From Ruminococcus flavefaciens (GTDB lineage: Bacteria > Bacillota > Clostridia > Oscillospirales > Ruminococcaceae): a stretch of DNA of 21,486 nt. Within the stretch, counting starts at the first letter, position 1, and every line of letters begins with the position of its first letter. Below, piece by piece: positions 15,035 through 21,486 of the stretch. Position numbers and translations under genes: made by a program. The stretch lies in the NCBI GenBank assembly GCA_002373775.1, contig DFJW01000041.1:13100-34585 (forward strand), given 5' to 3'. The notes under the pieces were generated by a model, which did no database searches, was not told the origin of the DNA, and was given only the letters and a program-made list of their open reading frames with translations.

Positions 15035-15553
15035 CAGTATATGCGTTCCACAGACTCCTTCTCCGGTAAGCCATGCAACTTCTGCTTCGCCTTCCCGGAG
15101 AAGTTCGCCAAGAACTGTCACAATGCCGCTGTCCGGTGCTTCGCCCTGTTTTACTGCCTGCTTCACCGAACCTGCCAGCACCTCCGCCGGCTTATCCCTG
15201 AACACATCGCCTCTGCCGTATGTCACTATACACGACGGCGAAACCTTCCACTCCTTCAGGATGTATTCCAGTTCTTCAAAGCTGTCCTCACCGTCCAGCA
15301 GGACAAGTTCGGTATATCCGGTGAATATCGGTCTGCCGCATTCCAGTTCGGCTGCTTCAAGTGCAGAAACTATATCGCCGCCGGTCACAGTGATATCCCG
15401 GGAATCGTCCATGAAAAATGTCATTGTCAGAGTCTTTGCGTCTGTTCCGCTTAACGAAACTGCACGGAGGTATTCCTTATCGTGAACTCTTCCGGTAGAC
15501 GCACAGGCAGTCAGCGGAAGAAGTGCAAGGCATATCATCACTTTTCTAATCAT
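15014..15553 (-). CDS. gerC: Short GerC-like germination lipoprotein (N-terminal domain only)
   Basis: A 179-residue protein with a lipoprotein signal and lipobox LTAC (Cys17). The mature part has the order seen in the first domain of Ger(x)C proteins: strand region LRAVSLSGTDAKTLTMTF, then RPIFTGYTELVLLDGED and a helix followed by SPSCIVTYGRGD. Family members are about 350-400 residues and have a second GerAC domain; that part is absent here. GerC is the outer-leaflet lipoprotein of the inner spore membrane receptor. It overlaps gerB by 8 bp, is preceded by GGACGGAG, and its stop lies in a terminator loop. Confidence 0.82.
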   Translation of the reverse strand: MIRKVMICLALLPLTACASTGRVHDKEYLRAVSLSGTDAKTLTMTFFMDDSRDITVTGGDIVSALEAAELECGRPIFTGYTELVLLDGEDSFEELEYILKEWKVSPSCIVTYGRGDVFRDKPAEVLAGSVKQAVKQGEAPDSGIVTVLGELLREGEAEVAWLTGEGVCGTHILKKAADH

Positions 15554-16550
15554 TCTTTCTCCGTCCTTTTATCATAACAGCCGCCGGAACTGCAAATTCC
15601 AGCAGCACTGCCGCAATTAAAGAATACACGCTGCCATGTCTCATATACGGAACCGCAAAGGCTGAGGCTATCATGAGAACAAGCGTGAAACTGCTGCGGA
15701 ACTTCGTAAACTTCGGGAATATCTCCCCCAACAGCCATGCAGCAGTGACAGTCTGCACTGCCACTGAAAATACCGCAAAAACTGCAAATACCATCACGAA
15801 CAGCGCATCTATCCTCTGCACCGGAAACGGCTGTGAAAGCTGTGATGCCGTGACTACCGGGAAATCCGTCATCTCCATGATGCCGCCTGCCACCAGCAGC
15901 GCCGTTATGACACATACAGCCGACAGAACACCTCTCCCGGCAAAATAACCTGCGGAGGCTCTTTTGCAGTCTGCTCCCGTAAGTCTCAGCAGCACTGCAT
16001 AGCTGACTATGCTTCCGCTGAGGGATGTCATTCTTGAAAATTCAGCCATGAAGCTCCCCTCAGGCGGCTCAATATATTCCCAGTGTCCGTTCTTCATAGC
16101 CGTCACTGCCGCTGCCGCGATACACAGTGCGCCGACTGCCGCTGCTATGACTGCCGCCCGTGACATAGCTTTTATGCCGGCTGAGGAAATGTACAGGCAC
16201 ACCAGAGCTATCATCCCGGATATGAGCAGTTTTCCCCATATGCCGCCCTCGTTCTCATAGGGAATGTATATCACCTGTGACGTCTGCCACTGCATCGAAA
16301 ACAGCTGTCCTCCCCAGAATACAAGGCATGCAAAATACAGCATATCAGCAGCCTTTCCGGGGATGATCCCTCTTTTCGATATGACGATCAGCGGCACTGA
16401 CAATATGCTCTGCACCAGCACTGCTGCGGCTGCACCTAAAGCTGTCATTGACGAAACACTTCCCCTGATACAGAAAAACACGAATGCGTCCGTTACGAGC
16501 AGCATCGCGGCGAGCTGTCCGGCAGATATGCGGTGTCTGTTCTCATTCAT
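15546..16550 (-). CDS. gerB: GerB-type spore germination permease
   Basis: A 334-residue protein with about ten membrane helices and a short basic C-terminal tail. It starts with the polar ENRHRISAGQLAAMLL segment seen at the start of GerAB/ArcD-like permeases. These belong to the amino-acid/polyamine transporter superfamily and form the germinant-binding subunit. It is slightly shorter than the usual 360 residues. GGAGGAAT lies before the ATG. The start overlaps the gerA stop by 8 bp, and the end overlaps gerC by 8 bp, indicating translational coupling across the whole operon. Confidence 0.87.
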   Translation of the reverse strand: MNENRHRISAGQLAAMLLVTDAFVFFCIRGSVSSMTALGAAAAVLVQSILSVPLIVISKRGIIPGKAADMLYFACLVFWGGQLFSMQWQTSQVIYIPYENEGGIWGKLLISGMIALVCLYISSAGIKAMSRAAVIAAAVGALCIAAAAVTAMKNGHWEYIEPPEGSFMAEFSRMTSLSGSIVSYAVLLRLTGADCKRASAGYFAGRGVLSAVCVITALLVAGGIMEMTDFPVVTASQLSQPFPVQRIDALFVMVFAVFAVFSVAVQTVTAAWLLGEIFPKFTKFRSSFTLVLMIASAFAVPYMRHGSVYSLIAAVLLEFAVPAAVMIKGRRKND

Positions 16551-18000
16551 GATATTCCTCCACGGTGAATCCCCGGTCCTGCATTTTCTTCATGCCGGTA
16601 CGGAAGGCAGTATCGCTCATCCCCTTCATCCTGAACGGAGATATAGGGGCAGTATACGGGAATCCGTAATCCTCGGTGGCGCATATATTCACAAGCACCG
16701 CACAGGCAAGCAGGCTTATGCCGAAAAGTCCGAATATTCCTCCTGCGGCAAGAAACGCAAATCGCAGGACAGTTACCGCCGGATCAAGTTCCGGCACTAC
16801 AAATCCGCTCATTACCGCAAGAGCAGTCATGGTCAGCAGCGGTGTACTTATCAGCCCCGAATTCACAGCCGCATCTCCGATTATAAGTCCGCTTACTATG
16901 CTCACAGCACCGCCGACCGATTTCGGGAGACGTATCCCTGCTTCGCGTATCATCTCATACATCAGCAGCACTCCCACGGATTCCGTCAGTATGGAAAGCG
17001 GCGCTTTCTTTTCAGCCTCCACCAGCAAAAGCAGCAGCGTACTGTTCAGAAGTTCCGGGTGGTGCATGACTATTGCCGCGTAAACTGCCGGCAGCAGCAC
17101 CGACACAACAAATGCCGCATACTTTATCCAGCGTATAAAAGCTGCGTAATACGGTTTGCAGGCGTAATCGTCCAGTGTCTGGAAACTCTCGCAGAACAGT
17201 TTCGGTATGACTACCGCGTAGGGCACTCCGTCCAGAAGTATCCCCACTCTGCCTTCTATCAGCTTTGAGCAAAGCACATCCGGGCGCTCGGTAGTTCCCG
17301 TCGAACTGAATATCTCGAACCTGCTGCTCTCCACAAAAGGCCGTATATAGCCTGTACTCAGCAGGGACTCCAGCCGCATGCCGTCAAGTGAATCCCTTAT
17401 GCGCTGAAGCAGTTCTTCCGGCACTCTGTCCTTCATGTAGCAAAGGCATATGTCTGTGTGGCTCTTTGTCCCCTTGCACATCAGTTCCATTACAAAATCC
17501 GGACTTTTAAGGCGTCTCCGGAGCTGTGACATATTTGTGCGCACAGTTTCTGTGAACCCCTCGTGGGCTCCCATTATGCTGCCCTCTCCGGATGGTTCCT
17601 GTATCCCTCTTGAAGCATAGCCCTGCACTCCGAAAGCAAGCGCACTTCCCTGTCCTTCCGCTAACAGCACGGCAAATCCTGAATATATCAGCCTGAACAG
17701 CGTCCCATAGTCGTTCACCTCCGGACGGTCCGTTGAGAGCAAAAGTTCCTCGCGTATATAGTGAAAAAGCTCTGCGCTGCCATTCTGCTGCGGTATGCCG
17801 GTGACCGGTTCGAACACCGATTCTGTTATGACCGCGGTGGAGACCATTCCTTCACAGCATATCAGTGCGCAGTGTACTCCGCCGCTGACGAATTCATTTA
17901 TCAGCACATCCGATGAACCTCCGGACATTCCGCGTATCTTTCCTATGCTGCTTTTCAGCGACGGCAGCAGCTTCATTCTTTTCATTTCGTTATCATCCAT
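16543..18000 (-). CDS. gerA: GerA-type spore germination receptor subunit
   Basis: A 485-residue protein of normal length. The N-terminal soluble domain (about 1-270) contains the family segment GAHEGFTETVRTNMSQLRRR (about residues 144-163), CLCYMKDRVPEELLQRIRD and EGRVGILLDGVPYAVVIP (about 249-266). At least four or five membrane helices follow (about 300-450), with the conserved SVGGAVSIVSGLIIGDAAV region. The start at 18000 is preferred because GGGGTGA lies 7 bases upstream; the frame open to 18060 would begin inside the preceding terminator. GerA, GerB and GerC form the nutrient receptor of dormant spores. The operon implies spore formation or its recent loss. Confidence 0.9.
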   Translation of the reverse strand: MDDNEMKRMKLLPSLKSSIGKIRGMSGGSSDVLINEFVSGGVHCALICCEGMVSTAVITESVFEPVTGIPQQNGSAELFHYIREELLLSTDRPEVNDYGTLFRLIYSGFAVLLAEGQGSALAFGVQGYASRGIQEPSGEGSIMGAHEGFTETVRTNMSQLRRRLKSPDFVMELMCKGTKSHTDICLCYMKDRVPEELLQRIRDSLDGMRLESLLSTGYIRPFVESSRFEIFSSTGTTERPDVLCSKLIEGRVGILLDGVPYAVVIPKLFCESFQTLDDYACKPYYAAFIRWIKYAAFVVSVLLPAVYAAIVMHHPELLNSTLLLLLVEAEKKAPLSILTESVGVLLMYEMIREAGIRLPKSVGGAVSIVSGLIIGDAAVNSGLISTPLLTMTALAVMSGFVVPELDPAVTVLRFAFLAAGGIFGLFGISLLACAVLVNICATEDYGFPYTAPISPFRMKGMSDTAFRTGMKKMQDRGFTVEEYHE

Positions 18001-18046
18001 CGTCTCACCCCGGCGATAGTATATGCAGATATCCCCCATATATCCG

Positions 18047-18074
18047 AAAACGGACGGCAATTGCCGTCCGTTTT
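18047..18074 (-). terminator. Palindromic terminator between the membrane protein gene and gerA
   Basis: A perfect 28-base palindrome, AAAACGGACGGCAA followed by its reverse complement, ends in TTTT in both directions. It starts 3 bp past the stop at 18078 and precedes the gerA start by 46 bp. It should limit transcription from upstream genes into the ger operon. Confidence 0.8.
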
Positions 18075-18077
18075 ATA

Positions 18078-18902
18078 TCAGTATTCCTTTTTCTTTCCGT
18101 ACCAGAACGCTGCGCCTCCCACAAGTCCGATGACGACGCCGCTTATGGCTGAGCCGGCTGCTATACCGCTCGTCACTGAGCCGATAAGTTTCGTCAGAGA
18201 CTGTATCGAAAGCCTGAATTTATCACCGTCGAATGCTGTATTTATTATCACGGCAGCCAGCAGGAGCATTGCTCCGGAAATCAGCATCGAAAGACCGGCT
18301 GCTTTCAGCTTGTTATCCGAGAGGATGAGCGTTGCAGCCATTCCGGCAGCCGCAAGCAGTATAAATACTACCATCCTCCCTGTCCCTCCGCTGACAGATA
18401 TGGGCATCTTCTCAACAGTGCTGCTGATATGCAGCTGTGTCCTTGCAGTGTCCACCATTTCCTGCACCAGACTGTCTATCTTTGCCCTGCTCATTGATAT
18501 GCCGCGCGAACTGAGAAATCCGGCTATATTATCCGGGTATTGCGCGAGCATCTGTTCACATCTCACTTCCGGCGTATTTCCGGCATATATCTGCGACAAT
18601 ATGGAATCCACTTCGCTCCTTACCGGACCTTCTGTCATCGCCTCTGCTGTCAGTTCATCTATCACAGCCGAAACTCTCTTGTCGGCATCACTGCGCTTGA
18701 CATACGACCTCGCCGAACGGCTGCGCAGTTCCTGAGTCAGCTCTGTGTATACGCCGTTTTCCTCCATTTTCTTCTGCATATAGCTTTCGCTATAGACTGT
18801 GGAACGCAGAACTGCGAAAACCACTGCCGTCATGAGCAGTACCGCCGTCAGTACCGGCAGGATCTTTTTCAGATCCTCCTTCGGATCGTGTATCTGTGCC
18901 AT
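18078..18902 (-). CDS. Membrane protein of unknown function
   Basis: A 274-residue protein not recognised. One membrane helix near the N-terminus (about 15-35) is followed by a charged, helical, probably extracytoplasmic domain (about 36-175, rich in Glu/Arg/Ser with coiled segments). Three more helices (about 180-198, 203-223, 240-265) and a KKK tail follow. The SGIAAGSAISGVVIGLVGGAA stretch is glycine-rich. AGGAGG lies 6 bases before the ATG, itself directly after a terminator hairpin (18918-18940), so expression must pass that hairpin or start within corA. It lies between corA-like and the ger operon, but nothing ties its function to either. Confidence 0.82.
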   Translation of the reverse strand: MAQIHDPKEDLKKILPVLTAVLLMTAVVFAVLRSTVYSESYMQKKMEENGVYTELTQELRSRSARSYVKRSDADKRVSAVIDELTAEAMTEGPVRSEVDSILSQIYAGNTPEVRCEQMLAQYPDNIAGFLSSRGISMSRAKIDSLVQEMVDTARTQLHISSTVEKMPISVSGGTGRMVVFILLAAAGMAATLILSDNKLKAAGLSMLISGAMLLLAAVIINTAFDGDKFRLSIQSLTKLIGSVTSGIAAGSAISGVVIGLVGGAAFWYGKKKEY

Positions 18903-18915
18903 TGTTTGCCTCCTG

Positions 18916-18940
18916 AAAAAGCCCGGTGATCCGGGCTTTT
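18916..18940 (-). terminator. Terminator after the corA-like gene, next to the following ribosome site
   Basis: AAAGCCCGG/CCGGGCTTT stem (18918-18926 with 18931-18939) and a 4-base loop are followed on the minus strand by TTTTT and, 1-2 bases later, by the AGGAGG of the next gene. It could attenuate the next gene as well as end the corA-like transcript. Confidence 0.85.
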
Positions 18941-18950
18941 AGTCATATCT

Positions 18951-19877
18951 TCATTTTCGTTTCCATTTCATGAGCACGAACGCCGTGATCCCGGTCAGGA
19001 AAAGCGTCAGCGTTATGGCGAACCAGGTATAGGGCATGGGCAGATCCACGGTATTTATTCCATAGAACGCGAACATGATATTCGGTATCTCAAGAATTAC
19101 CGTCATTATCGTCAAGCGCCACATGACTATATTAAGGTTGTTGGAAATTATGGACGAGAAACCATCCATCATACTGGACAGGATCCCGGTATATATGCTG
19201 GACATCTCGATCGCCTGCTTCATCTCAATGAGAACATCTTCAAGCAGATCCTGATCTTCGTCGTACAGCTTAATTACACGTCCTCTGTTTATCTTCTCGA
19301 TAGTCGCCTCATTAGCTTTGAGGGAAGTTGAAAAGTATACGAGGGATTTCTCAAGGGCAAGCAGCTGCATGAGCAGCTCGTTCTTCATCGCATCGTGGAG
19401 CTGCTGCTCGGCTGCGGATGAGATCTTGTCTATCTGTTTCAGATAAGTAAGAAACAGAGCAGCAATGCGCAGCAGGAGCTGAAGTACGAATCTGGTCTTG
19501 AAATCAGGACGCAGATTCCTTATACCTCCGCGCATTGCTTCTTTTATGACCTGAGTCTCTTTCAGGGATACGGTGAACACATACTGTTCGGTAATGATTA
19601 TGCCCATTGGCTGAGTATAGAAGTTTCGGGTATTGTCTTCATCCATAGTCGATACAGGAGTGTCGATGATAACGAGAGTCTGGTCATCTTCACGCTCAAT
19701 ACGGGATGACTCCTCCTCATCTATCGCAGACTTAACAAATCCGCTGTCAAGTCCGTAATCCTCGATCAGCTCTTTGACTTCCTGCATAGTCGGATCTACT
19801 ACTGATATCCAGCAGCCGGCTGTCGGCTCTTCGATCTGAGTAATAGTTCCGTTTACAGTAGAATAAAAATTAATCAT
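18951..19877 (-). CDS. corA: CorA-family divalent metal transporter
   Basis: A 308-residue protein. A large N-terminal cytoplasmic domain (about 1-240) has the pattern of the CorA funnel: CWISVVDPT near residue 22, DEEESSRIEREDDQTLVII and long helices with acidic clusters (LYDEDQDLLEDVLIEMKQAIE). Two C-terminal membrane helices flank the loop YGIN (about 275), the family G-x-N signature in a Y-G-I-N variant rather than YGMN. The family moves Mg2+ and sometimes Co2+, Ni2+ or Zn2+. The start at 19877 matches the usual MINxY opening; it lacks a good ribosome site (AAAGGAG is 30 bases upstream). An alternative GTG start at 19946 has a GGCGGAA site. A 26-codon ORF overlaps that alternative. Confidence 0.9.
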   Translation of the reverse strand: MINFYSTVNGTITQIEEPTAGCWISVVDPTMQEVKELIEDYGLDSGFVKSAIDEEESSRIEREDDQTLVIIDTPVSTMDEDNTRNFYTQPMGIIITEQYVFTVSLKETQVIKEAMRGGIRNLRPDFKTRFVLQLLLRIAALFLTYLKQIDKISSAAEQQLHDAMKNELLMQLLALEKSLVYFSTSLKANEATIEKINRGRVIKLYDEDQDLLEDVLIEMKQAIEMSSIYTGILSSMMDGFSSIISNNLNIVMWRLTIMTVILEIPNIMFAFYGINTVDLPMPYTWFAITLTLFLTGITAFVLMKWKRK

Positions 19878-19924
19878 AGCAAGAACGCCGCAAAAACTAC
19901 GGCTACGCTCCTTTCGCCGGAATT

Positions 19925-20005
19925 TCAGCGGGAGCTTAAAGAGCACAACAAGCTTCCGCCTTTAATTAAAGGGTATATTCTATTCCCATAAGGGTCGGAA
20001 CTCAT
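19925..20005 (-). CDS. 26-codon leader ORF upstream of corA-like gene
   Basis: On the minus strand ATG 20005 follows a perfect GGAGGTG site by 4 bases and runs 26 codons to TGA (19927-19925). The product starts MSSDPYGNRIYPL and contains two Pro and two Tyr. It lies in the leader between the promoter (20035-20063) and the corA-like start at 19877, in a different frame from the GTG-start extension of that gene. Its ribosome site is far better than that of corA. Pro-containing leader peptides control Mg2+ transporter genes in enterobacteria; a similar role here is a guess from position. Confidence 0.6.
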   Translation of the reverse strand: MSSDPYGNRIYPLIKGGSLLCSLSSR

Positions 20006-20034
20006 AATGCACCTCCATAGATCAATATATACTT

Positions 20035-20063
20035 ATTATAACATAATCGTCCTTCTTTTACAA
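20035..20063 (-). promoter_or_regulatory. Promoter of the corA-like gene and its leader ORF
   Basis: On the minus strand TTGTAA (20058-20063), a 17-bp spacer and TATAAT (20035-20040) are seen, with TGT just before the -10 (extended -10). The start of corA at 19877 leaves a leader of about 150 bases. I see no M-box riboswitch core in it. Confidence 0.72.
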
Positions 20064-20094
20064 GTACCGGAGAAGAAAAAATTCTGAAACATAC

Positions 20095-20122
20095 AAAAAC
20101 TGCCGCACCGAAGTGCGGCAGT
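20095..20122 (-). terminator. Terminator of the SpaA-domain wall protein gene
   Basis: A perfect 10-bp stem (ACTGCCGCAC 20099-20108 with GTGCGGCAGT 20113-20122) has a 4-base loop and, on the minus strand, a T run (TTTTTG). It is 17 bp past the stop at 20140. Confidence 0.9.
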
Positions 20123-20139
20123 CTTCATTTCAACGCATA

Positions 20140-21486
20140 TCAGTCATCTTCTTTTTTCCTGGAACGCGATGCCATTGCAGATATTGCTGCGAGAGCCATG
20201 AGTGCTAACGCTGCGCCTGCTGTTTCGACACCGGTCTGAGGTGAACCGGAAGTGCTCTTTGCGGTTGTTGTTGCGACTGGCTTTGTTGTTACAGCCTTGG
20301 TCGTTGTTGCGGATGTACCGGTCGTTGTTTCAGTTGTTGTGCTGGTTGTTGTAGTTGTTGTTCCGGTATCATCATCGCCGTCGATACCCTGACGCTGAGT
20401 TGTCGTCGTTCCGGTATCCTCTCCGGGGATTATGCCCTGAGTCGTTGTGGTAGTGGTGGTTGTAGTTGTAGTAGTAGTTGTTGTGGTAGTTGTCGTAGTA
20501 GTAGTTGTTGTTGTCTCTGCCATGTCGTCGATCATTACTACTACTGAGCTGCCTGTTACATCCTCGCCGTTGATAGTTACCAGTTCGCCGTCTCTTATCA
20601 CGAATGTGATATCTGTTGCAACTTCATATCCGCTCGGTGCTGCTACTTCGTGAAGCAGGTATGTACCGTCTGCAAGCTTTACCTTTGTAGGTGTGCTGCC
20701 GGAGATGAAGATTATGGACTCGCCGGTCGTGTTGATAAGCTCTGCATCCTCGCCAAGTGTTATCACGCCATCTGTGAAGATGATAACGTTTCCGTCTGCA
20801 TCCTTGCCTGTGAGAGTAAGTGTTGCACCCTTGACTTCGTTGCTGTATATGTCAGCCTTGTCAATGCTTATCTCTGCTGTCGCTATCATTGTGCTTGTGG
20901 ATGTGGTCGATGTGGTTGTTGTAGATGTAGTTGTAGTCGTGGTGGTAGTGGTTGTAGTAGTTGTTGTTGTGGATGTAGTTGTAGTAGTTGTTGTGGTGGT
21001 TGTAGTTGTAGTCGTTGTGGTTGTTGTAGTGGTTGTAGTTGTTGTAGTGGTTGTAGTAGTTGTAGTTGTTGTTGTAGTGGTTGTTGTTGTAGTTGATGTG
21101 GTAGTTGTGGTTGTTGTGGATGTAGTTGTTGTTGTTGTAGTTGTTGTAGTTGATGTGGTAGTCGTTGTTGTTGTGGATGTAGTTGTTGTAGTGGTAGTGG
21201 TTGTTGTAGTCGTTGTTGTTGTAGATGTAGTTGTTGTAGTGGTAGTGGTTGTTGTTGTTGATGTTGTAGTTATCGCGTTGTCGATCATGATGATCTCGGA
21301 CTCGCCGCCCTTGACCTCTGCTGCCTTTACAAGCTCGCCGTCTCTGATCTCAAACTCGATATCTGTTGCCTTTTCATAGCCGTCCGGTGCTGCTATCTCA
21401 CTTAATGTGTACTTGCCGTTCGGCAGGCTTATCTTGGTCGCTCCTGTTCCGGAGATCCATACCAGTGTGTCGCCTACGCCATTCAG
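20140..21486 (-). CDS. Wall-anchored SpaA-domain protein with poly-Thr linkers (5' end missing)
   Basis: The frame is open to the right edge, so the gene begins outside; an internal ATG at 21288 is not the start. The 448 visible residues comprise: the end of one SpaA/prealbumin-like domain (LPNGKYTLSEIAAPDGYEKATDIEFEIRDG pattern, up to 21280), a linker of about 128 residues almost wholly Thr with occasional Ser (20886-21270), a second SpaA-like domain (20517-20885: LADGTYLLHEVAAPSGYEVATDITFVI pattern), another Thr-rich linker with two TGTTTT segments and QGI motifs, then SPQTG (20230-20244), a hydrophobic helix and RSRKKEDD. The last three elements form a sortase anchor of the xPxTG type. SpaA domains are stalk modules in pilins and adhesins. 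It is monocistronic at its 3' end with a clear terminator. Confidence 0.9.
   Translation of the reverse strand: MNGVGDTLVWISGTGATKISLPNGKYTLSEIAAPDGYEKATDIEFEIRDGELVKAAEVKGGESEIIMIDNAITTTSTTTTTTTTTTTSTTTTTTTTTTTTTTTSTTTTTTTSTTTTTTTTTTSTTTTTTTSTTTTTTTTTTTTTTTTTTTTTTTTTTTTTTTTTTTTTTTTSTTTTTTTTTTTTTTTSTTTTSTTSTSTMIATAEISIDKADIYSNEVKGATLTLTGKDADGNVIIFTDGVITLGEDAELINTTGESIIFISGSTPTKVKLADGTYLLHEVAAPSGYEVATDITFVIRDGELVTINGEDVTGSSVVVMIDDMAETTTTTTTTTTTTTTTTTTTTTTTTTQGIIPGEDTGTTTTQRQGIDGDDDTGTTTTTTSTTTETTTGTSATTTKAVTTKPVATTTAKSTSGSPQTGVETAGAALALMALAAISAMASRSRKKEDD
20873..21271. repeat. ACN/GTN triplet-rich tract encoding poly-Thr
   Basis: About 400 bases composed almost solely of Thr codons with Ser every 8-20 residues. 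The four Thr codons are mixed, so it is not a pure microsatellite. A near-identical 48-bp tandem pair (21161-21208 and 21209-21256, one or two differences) shows recent duplication in a multiple of three. Confidence 0.85.

Noticed and set aside
16264..17268. A 334-codon plus-strand frame opposite gerA/gerB.
   Set aside because: Its composition (His/Cys/Tyr/Ser-rich) is that of an antisense frame; gerA and gerB have clear family motifs, overlaps and ribosome sites on the minus strand.
18001..18046. SigG-type or SigA promoter before gerA.
   Set aside because: A TATACT box is present at 18018-18023 but the -35 region (CGGATA) is poor for SigA, and no convincing SigG pair could be fixed by eye.
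19878..20034. M-box (Mg2+) riboswitch upstream of the corA-like gene.
   Set aside because: None of the conserved M-box segments could be found on the minus strand; the region is better described as a leader ORF with a weak hairpin.
20873..21271. Possible CRISPR array in the repetitive tract.
   Set aside because: No constant repeat separated by unique spacers; the repetition is Thr codons in one open frame.
20447..21379. Long plus-strand frames made almost only of Val (and another of Cys/Gly/Ser).
   Set aside because: They are the reverse complement of the Thr codon tract (ACN gives GTN); no ribosome site, and the minus strand reads as a coherent wall protein with terminator.

Overview
The window looks like a chromosomal piece of a Gram-positive, cellulosome-type member of the Ruminococcaceae, probably Ruminococcus in the strict sense. 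The main evidence is two secreted dockerin proteins whose dockerins have the look typical of the R. flavefaciens group, one of which also carries a cohesin-like domain. Thr-rich linkers, AGGAGG ribosome sites, consensus SigA promoters with extended -10 boxes, a SpaA-type wall protein with an xPxTG anchor and a gerA-type germination operon fit the same group. The genus is an inference.

Layout. 1-87: tail of an unidentified, well-expressed gene and its terminator. 176-1331 (-): lipoprotein and zinc-ribbon protein, one operon. 1495-1665 (+): a small ribbon-helix-helix regulator not found by a normal length cutoff. 1673-3094 (+): a perfect SigA promoter and a membrane protein with two DUF3592-like domains. 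3033-4113 (-): YetF-family membrane protein (DUF421) and its usual DUF4363-like partner, tail-to-tail and overlapping the previous gene. 4254-5579: divergent cytidylate-kinase-like and Nudix genes. 5699-7288 (+): a lipoprotein with a degenerate GH3 domain. 7306-7585: a 280-bp imperfect palindrome between convergent genes. 7592-9255 (-): a CAP-dockerin protein and a cohesin-dockerin protein. 9427-10600 (-): rplJ-rplL behind an L10 leader with attenuator. 10677-14991 (+): polA-rimI-tsaD and a small Cys-rich protein. 15014-18000 (-): gerA-gerB-gerC with a half-length gerC. 18078-20063 (-): a membrane protein of unknown role and a CorA-family transporter behind a 26-codon leader ORF. 20140 to the right edge (-): a 5'-truncated SpaA-domain wall protein with very long poly-Thr linkers.

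How the parts relate. Housekeeping blocks (rplJL, polA-rimI-tsaD) alternate with cell-surface functions: dockerin/cohesin proteins, a wall-anchored protein, an exported GH3-like lipoprotein, YetF and CorA. I see no phage, transposase, CRISPR array, tRNA or rRNA. The least ordinary items are the large palindrome, the cohesin-dockerin adaptor candidate, the GH3 protein lacking its catalytic residues, the corA leader ORF, the truncated GerC whose stop lies in a terminator loop, and the poly-Thr wall protein.
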